A program made the position numbers and the translations under genes. Below are positions 59,332-64,000 of a DNA stretch of 64,000 bases, in pieces. This DNA is from Casuarina equisetifolia (lineage: Eukaryota > Streptophyta > Magnoliopsida > Fagales > Casuarinaceae). The DNA lies in contig CM052362.1 in NCBI GenBank assembly GCA_028551475.1, forward strand, positions 12,054,316-12,118,315, given 5' to 3'. The notes below the pieces were generated by a model, which made no database searches, was not told the origin of the DNA, and was given only the letters and a program-made list of their open reading frames with translations. Each line of letters begins with the position of its first letter. The stretch's first letter is position 1.

Positions 59332-60252
59332 CTGTCCATACGGTGTCATGATATTTAAGGGATCAGCCTATAGCCAATTAATCAATAACATATTTTGTTC
59401 TGTCAGGGTTTTAGAAAAATTGATACAGACAACTGGGAATTTGCAAACGATGGATTTGTACGAGGGCAAAAGCATTTGATGAAGAACATCTATAGAAGGA
59501 AGAAGTCACAGCAGCCTGAAGACTCTGATGGACCAGGCGAAAAAATTGAAAGCGTAGATCTGTGGAAGGAAGTTGAGAACTTAAAAACAGATAAAAATTC
59601 TCTTATGCAGGAGTTGGTCAAACTTAGGCAGCACCAGGAAACTTCAGATAATAAGTTAGTCCTCTTAGAGGACCGCCTTCGAGGGATGGAAAAGAATCAG
59701 CAGCAGATGCTATCATTTTTAGTGATGGCCATGCAAAATCCTGGATTCTTAGTTCAGCTGCTTCAGCCAAAAGAAAATAATTGGCGCATGGCTGAAGCTG
59801 CTAACATGCTGGAAGTGGATACAGAGGATGATAGACCATTAACTTCTGATGGAATGATAGTAAGGTACCAGCCACCAGTGGGTGAGATGCCGAAGCCTGT
59901 ACAGAAACGAAGCCGGAGTTCAGAACAAGAAGATGGTCCTTCTCCCGATGGCATGAAAGATCTTTTCCTGAATGCTGATTTTCTGAAAATGCTTATGGAT
60001 GAAAAAATGTGCTCTTTAGATAACCATGCTCCATTTATCGTACCAGACTTACCAGACGATGGTTCATGGGAACAGCTTCTTTTAGGTAGCCCTTTCGTGC
60101 AAAATGCTGAAGATACAAAGATGGATGATGAAGAGCTTGTTGACTCTGGGGTGGAGATGGAATCAACGGAGCCGGGAAGTCAGTGGGAAACATCTCGAAA
60201 TTTTGAACTTTTGGTTGAACAAATGGAGAAATCACAGAAGTTGGGAATGTAA
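56715..60252 (+). CDS. HSFA8: class A heat shock transcription factor, HSFA8 type
   Basis: Class A HSFs trimerise, enter the nucleus and activate genes with heat shock elements. Exon 1 is 56715-56939 and exon 2 is 59407-60252. The phase-0 intron falls after RQLNIY and before GFRK, its conserved place inside the DNA-binding domain. The product is 356 residues. Domains: winged-helix DNA binding about 14-105 ([14 protein letters not shown], then [18 protein letters not shown]); HR-A/B coiled coil about 125-195; basic KRSRS near 242-246 as possible NLS; acidic aromatic AHA motif [11 protein letters not shown] about 292-302; leucine-rich [11 protein letters not shown] near the C-terminus as export signal. 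The double ATG at 56715/56718 matches the family start MVK. The frame is also open from an ATG at 56562, adding 51 residues. The architecture and AHA position fit HSFA8 best, compared with A4/A5. Confidence 0.94.
57205..57352 (+). repeat. 74-bp diverged tandem duplication in the HSFA8 intron
   Basis: 57205-57278 and 57279-57352 are adjacent copies sharing GCGTGAGCTGAAAGGAAATTC and TCATCTCCTTGCAATTACGG, with several mismatches between these blocks. The divergence shows that it is a genuine old duplication. Confidence 0.88.
59297..59329. repeat. (TG)n microsatellite near the HSFA8 acceptor
   Basis: About 16 TG units end 77 bases upstream of the exon 2 acceptor (59406). GU/UG tracts near splice sites can affect splicing; that is inferred here. 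Confidence 0.9.
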
Positions 60253-63200
60253 TAATCAGTAGATATGGCTAGTTATAGAAAGGGTTAGAAGTGGAACTTC
60301 CTGTGAGCAAATGGGACGCCTGTCTTATGAACCTAATCACAGATACCGAATGCAGTTGAAAGATTACGAGGACAATGAGGCTCCGGGGTTTTTTTGAGCT
60401 TTTCAGACACCCTTTATATATCATTCGTTATAAGTGAAACACATTTCAGGTACCATCTTTCTCACAGTATTTATCATCACAGTACTTAGCATCTGAAAAG
60501 TATGAAGTAAATAAGGGTGATACCTAACAAATTTTTTTATTAAAAATAGAAGGTTCAACATAATAACCGTACTTTAAATACGTATTAAAGATTGGACATA
60601 AACCAAACTCTTGCAAAATTTTAGTTGAAACTAGCCTACATCATATGCTAATCTAAGAGTTAACAGTAATTAAAATCTATATGAAAAACAAAAAATTACT
60701 AAGGGTAGCATATAAACTTAATCCTATGAAGGGTTATAGTTACCTAGTCCCAACTAATTCATTTTAAATACATTCATACAAGATCTTGGCAAAGAGCTTG
60801 GTCAATAAAAAATATGCACATCTTGAACCATGTGACCACGATTGACTAATCTATTTGCTAATGAATTTTCCTCCCTGTGCATATGTCTAATAATACAAAG
60901 TATAATTGGCTTCGGTTATTTCTCTTTTGCACGAAGCAAAAGTCGAACGAAAATATTCTATGGCGAGCAACGAGGCTTACCTAATTTGTTTGAGACAACT
61001 TTAACTCTTGCGCAACTCTTGTTAATCTCGTCGTGTAAGTTGAAGTTTGAAGTGCTAATTGATCTCACATGGGTTTTTGGGAGATTTCATTAAGTGCATA
61101 CATATTTTAAATCTTATAATTACTATCGTTATAACAGCCATATTAGAGTTTTCCCAGTTAACTCGTGTTATTAAGAGATTATTGGGTGGTTCATTAACAT
61201 TGCCATTACCAATGCTGTTATCATTATTACCAAGGCAGGAGGCAAGAGAACACTCCCATTGGTTGACCATATTCTGTGGTCAAATAAGTGGCACATTCAT
61301 AGAATTTTTCTCTCTTAAAAACACATTCATGCAAGTATTTGGTGTTGAACTTAGGATTAAGAGGTTTTAAGCAGATACAAGCTTCCAATTTAGTCAAGTG
61401 TTAGGCAACGAGAGTTGATTGTACCCTTTCTAGCGTCCACTCAAAACATATTTTGATTCAATGTTGATAACTATCTCAAGCATTTATGAATAAGTGATAT
61501 TGAGATAAACATACTTCAAGGATGTAAATCAAGTTTCGTTCATCTAAATTTAATTAGTTTGTTAAACCAACCAAGCTTGAATGAAAATTTAAGATTAATT
61601 CTTAAACAAATTAAAAAATATATTTCAAATATTTTGATTAAGTGTTTTTGAATTTATAATAAATCAATAAGTGTAATTTTTAGTGTTGTGGTTGTAGCCT
61701 CGAAATAGACTTAAAGTGCATATATGTTATGGAGCTACGTTCATGATAAGATATGAATCTAGTCTTCTCAAAAAAGCCCGATATATAGGTCCGACCAGAA
61801 ATCAGATAAACCAAAAGCATACTACTACTCTCCAAGGCTAAATTATTTGAAGAATAGATAGATTCTCCATCTCAGATTGAGTTAAACACGTGCTAACATA
61901 ACTAGAATAATTTGTATTGGACTATGATGAACTGCTTTTAAGAACATTAGAGATATTGGCTTCCTTGTAAAAATGAAACAAATGAAAGATATATAGAAGA
62001 TTTCAAATTTGCAATTCAAAAGTTTTTCTCCAAAGGTTGGCATTTCAAGCACAAAATTTCTACGGATTGATATCATACAAAATATATATTCTAAAATTCA
62101 ATGGTAAGCTAAACCTTAATCAATCCCCTGCTAACTCAATAATAAGTTAAACTTTTGCTCTTTGTTTAACATCAAGTGTGTAAGTTTGGGTGTGTGTATA
62201 TAAAAGTAAAAATAAAACCTTTTGATTATCTTAAACAGACCATCGCTAATAACCCATTCCACAACTCAGGTTATTTTTGTTTTTCCTTTACACAACTCAG
62301 GTTATTGAAGCGCTCATACCTACCCAATGGGAACCAAAGCTACATTGAAGTACACGATTTTTCTAAACCTTTGACCATCCCTTCTGAAATACTAGCAAAG
62401 TCTGTTTTGAGTCTTTCGTACTGAAAAACAGCCTCCATAAATATTCCTGCTTCTTTTTTAAAACCGAAATTACACCTAATTTTCCTAATTGGTTCAATCA
62501 ATTGGTGGAACTGGTACGGAAGAACAAATCCTTATTCCTCAAGCTCTAGATACCAAACTTTCATGGAAAAAAGAAAAATCCAATACTAGGGAAGAAAAGA
62601 AAAAGATTATTAAGATGCCTTGGCTAATACGGAATTAATGCAGCTTAGGACCAAAAAAATCTTTAGTTCAAGACACTGAAACCCTCCCCCCCTCCAAAAA
62701 AAAAAAAAAATTCCTACTATTGTTTCAATTCTTCCAAATTCAATATTCCATGAGTCTCAGCATTGAGTTATGCCTATAATTACGATTCCCAAATGAAGAC
62801 TTCCCCTTTAAATGGCAAGCTAAAAGCAAAATGAAAACAAGGCTTCTATCCAAATTGATTAGGCTCCCAAGCTCAATGTTTTAAAATGGTTCAAAGACAA
62901 TCCATTATTCACGACCATCGAACCATCAAGATTATAGTTTTTAAACAAAAACCAAAAGCTTGTACTCTATTTACCAGACCAAAACGAAAGAAATATGCAA
63001 GTGGATCATGTAGCAATCCTTCAAAACTTTCATTCTACCCTAGAACAATTTAAACAAGAAAGTTGTGAAAATTTTGATGTTCTTGCTCTGGCATCTTTTC
63101 TCCAATTAAAAGAGAGTGGTCCAAAAGTAGTCAATAAAACAGAAATTGTGCTACATCCACGACATTGGCGCCACTTCCCAAACGTTATTGCAATGAAGTG

Positions 63201-64000
63201 TTGGTGACTGAAGGCTCCTCGTCTGGCACTCCCACTCTGCGGGATACTTCATGGGAGGCGCTCCAGTTTTAGCACGCTTTGTTTTTAACTCCCTCTGAGC
63301 CTAAACTGCAGAAAGCTTCACTTAACCAGCACTGAACTCCTCCCCCACGGCTCGACAGGACTTTATCTAGTTACCATAGTCCTTTGTCTTTACCTGTTTG
63401 TCTGATATTGTCTGTTCATCATCGGGTATGTATGATGCTGGTCGGTCTCGTCTTCCTTCTTTCGAGATTTTGATGGGGGCATTTTTGTGAGGAATGACAG
63501 AAGATTTTCTCATGAAGAAAAGGGTAGAGCTTAAATGAGAATACTGAAATCAAAACTGTATTCTAAAACTAAAATTAACAACTAAGACTACATATCCTCA
63601 TAGGGATCATATCAAAAAGAGAAGAAACTTTAATGGGCTTGACTGACCCTACTTAACTAATTTTGGGCTAAACACATAAGCCCATACCCTTAACAATGTA
63701 TCTATGTCTTTAACATTGCACTTAATAGTTCTTATTGTGATGTTAGCTATTGCCTTTAATCCCTTGCGTTAGGTTTTTATGTGGTCGGCGGATTTGCTGA
63801 TTTGTACTTAAGAGATTTTGTTAAAAAGAATCCTAACAAAGAAAATTTTTTAAATAAGGGGAAGAAAAAATAATTTAGGGTTTCTTCCTATTAAAAAGAA
63901 TCTCTTTACCTTCTCCCTTCTCTCCTCATTCTCATTAAAAAGTACAAAATCTTAGATTCAGCACTCAAATGGTAAACTCGTATCTGGTTTATCATTTCCT
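60253..64000. other. HSFA8 3' untranslated region then intergenic DNA
   Basis: The 3' untranslated region probably ends within about 250 bases. Beyond it are short ORFs only (60842-61093, 62995-63207), none with a known domain. A GC-richer patch at 63200-63420 could be the edge of another gene, and 63870-63950 is pyrimidine-rich like a plant 5' leader, but neither can be assigned. Confidence 0.5.

Noticed and set aside
62995-63207. 70-codon plus ORF near the right end
   Set aside because: Composition is coding-like, but no family is recognised and no exon partner is visible before the window ends.

Overview
This window is nuclear DNA of a flowering plant. It is AT-rich, its genes have GT-AG introns, and Ty1/copia and LINE retroelements fill much of the space between genes. 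The protein matches point to a dicot-like angiosperm; the species cannot be named. I see no bacterial features, no CRISPR array and no organellar block.

Four host loci are supported. (1) At 770-976 (minus) is a likely first exon of a SABATH-type carboxyl methyltransferase, with the rest not visible. (2) At 27519-33782 (minus) is an eight-exon MACPF-domain gene of the NSL1/CAD1 group, 593 codons, whose exon phases all join. (3) At 40445-43805 (minus) is a three-exon class II trehalose-6-phosphate synthase most like TPS6, intact except for one extra base in a T5 run. (4) At 56715-60252 (plus) is a two-exon heat shock factor of the HSFA8 type. From memory, HSFA8, TPS6 and a SABATH gene are also close neighbours on Arabidopsis chromosome 1 (At1g67970, At1g68020, At1g68040), so this looks like a conserved gene neighbourhood expanded by transposons.

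Layout: 1-5.6 kb is the SABATH exon and intergenic DNA with a perfect 178-bp tandem duplication. 5.6-17.5 kb is a three-layer nest. An old minus-strand copia element (A) is interrupted in its integrase by a 5'-truncated LINE, and a second minus-strand copia element (B, exact 5-bp target duplication) sits at the LINE's 5' edge. 17.7-24.6 kb is a plus-strand copia element (C) with both LTRs, primer site, polypurine tract and a 5-bp target duplication. 24.6-27.5 kb is AT-rich DNA without genes. 27.5-33.8 kb is the MACPF gene, whose introns hold an antisense LINE fragment and a possible solo LTR. 33.8-40.4 kb is intergenic. 40.4-45.1 kb is TPS6 with a GC-rich upstream region carrying three ACGTG boxes. 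45.1-56.5 kb is intergenic, with a graveyard of LTR/primer-site junctions (48.8-52.2 kb) and a 1.46-kb segment bounded by a 44-bp inverted repeat. 56.5-60.3 kb is HSFA8. 60.3-64 kb has no recognised gene.

The host genes are independent transcription units with no operon logic. A shared theme of sugar signalling and stress (TPS6, HSFA8, MACPF cell-death control) is chance adjacency or ancestral neighbourhood, not a proven pathway. I found no clear previously undescribed system. The observations most worth checking are the nested-insertion reconstruction, the G-quadruplex-forming repeat 4 nt before the MACPF start codon, the TPS6 frameshift, and the ancestral gene order.
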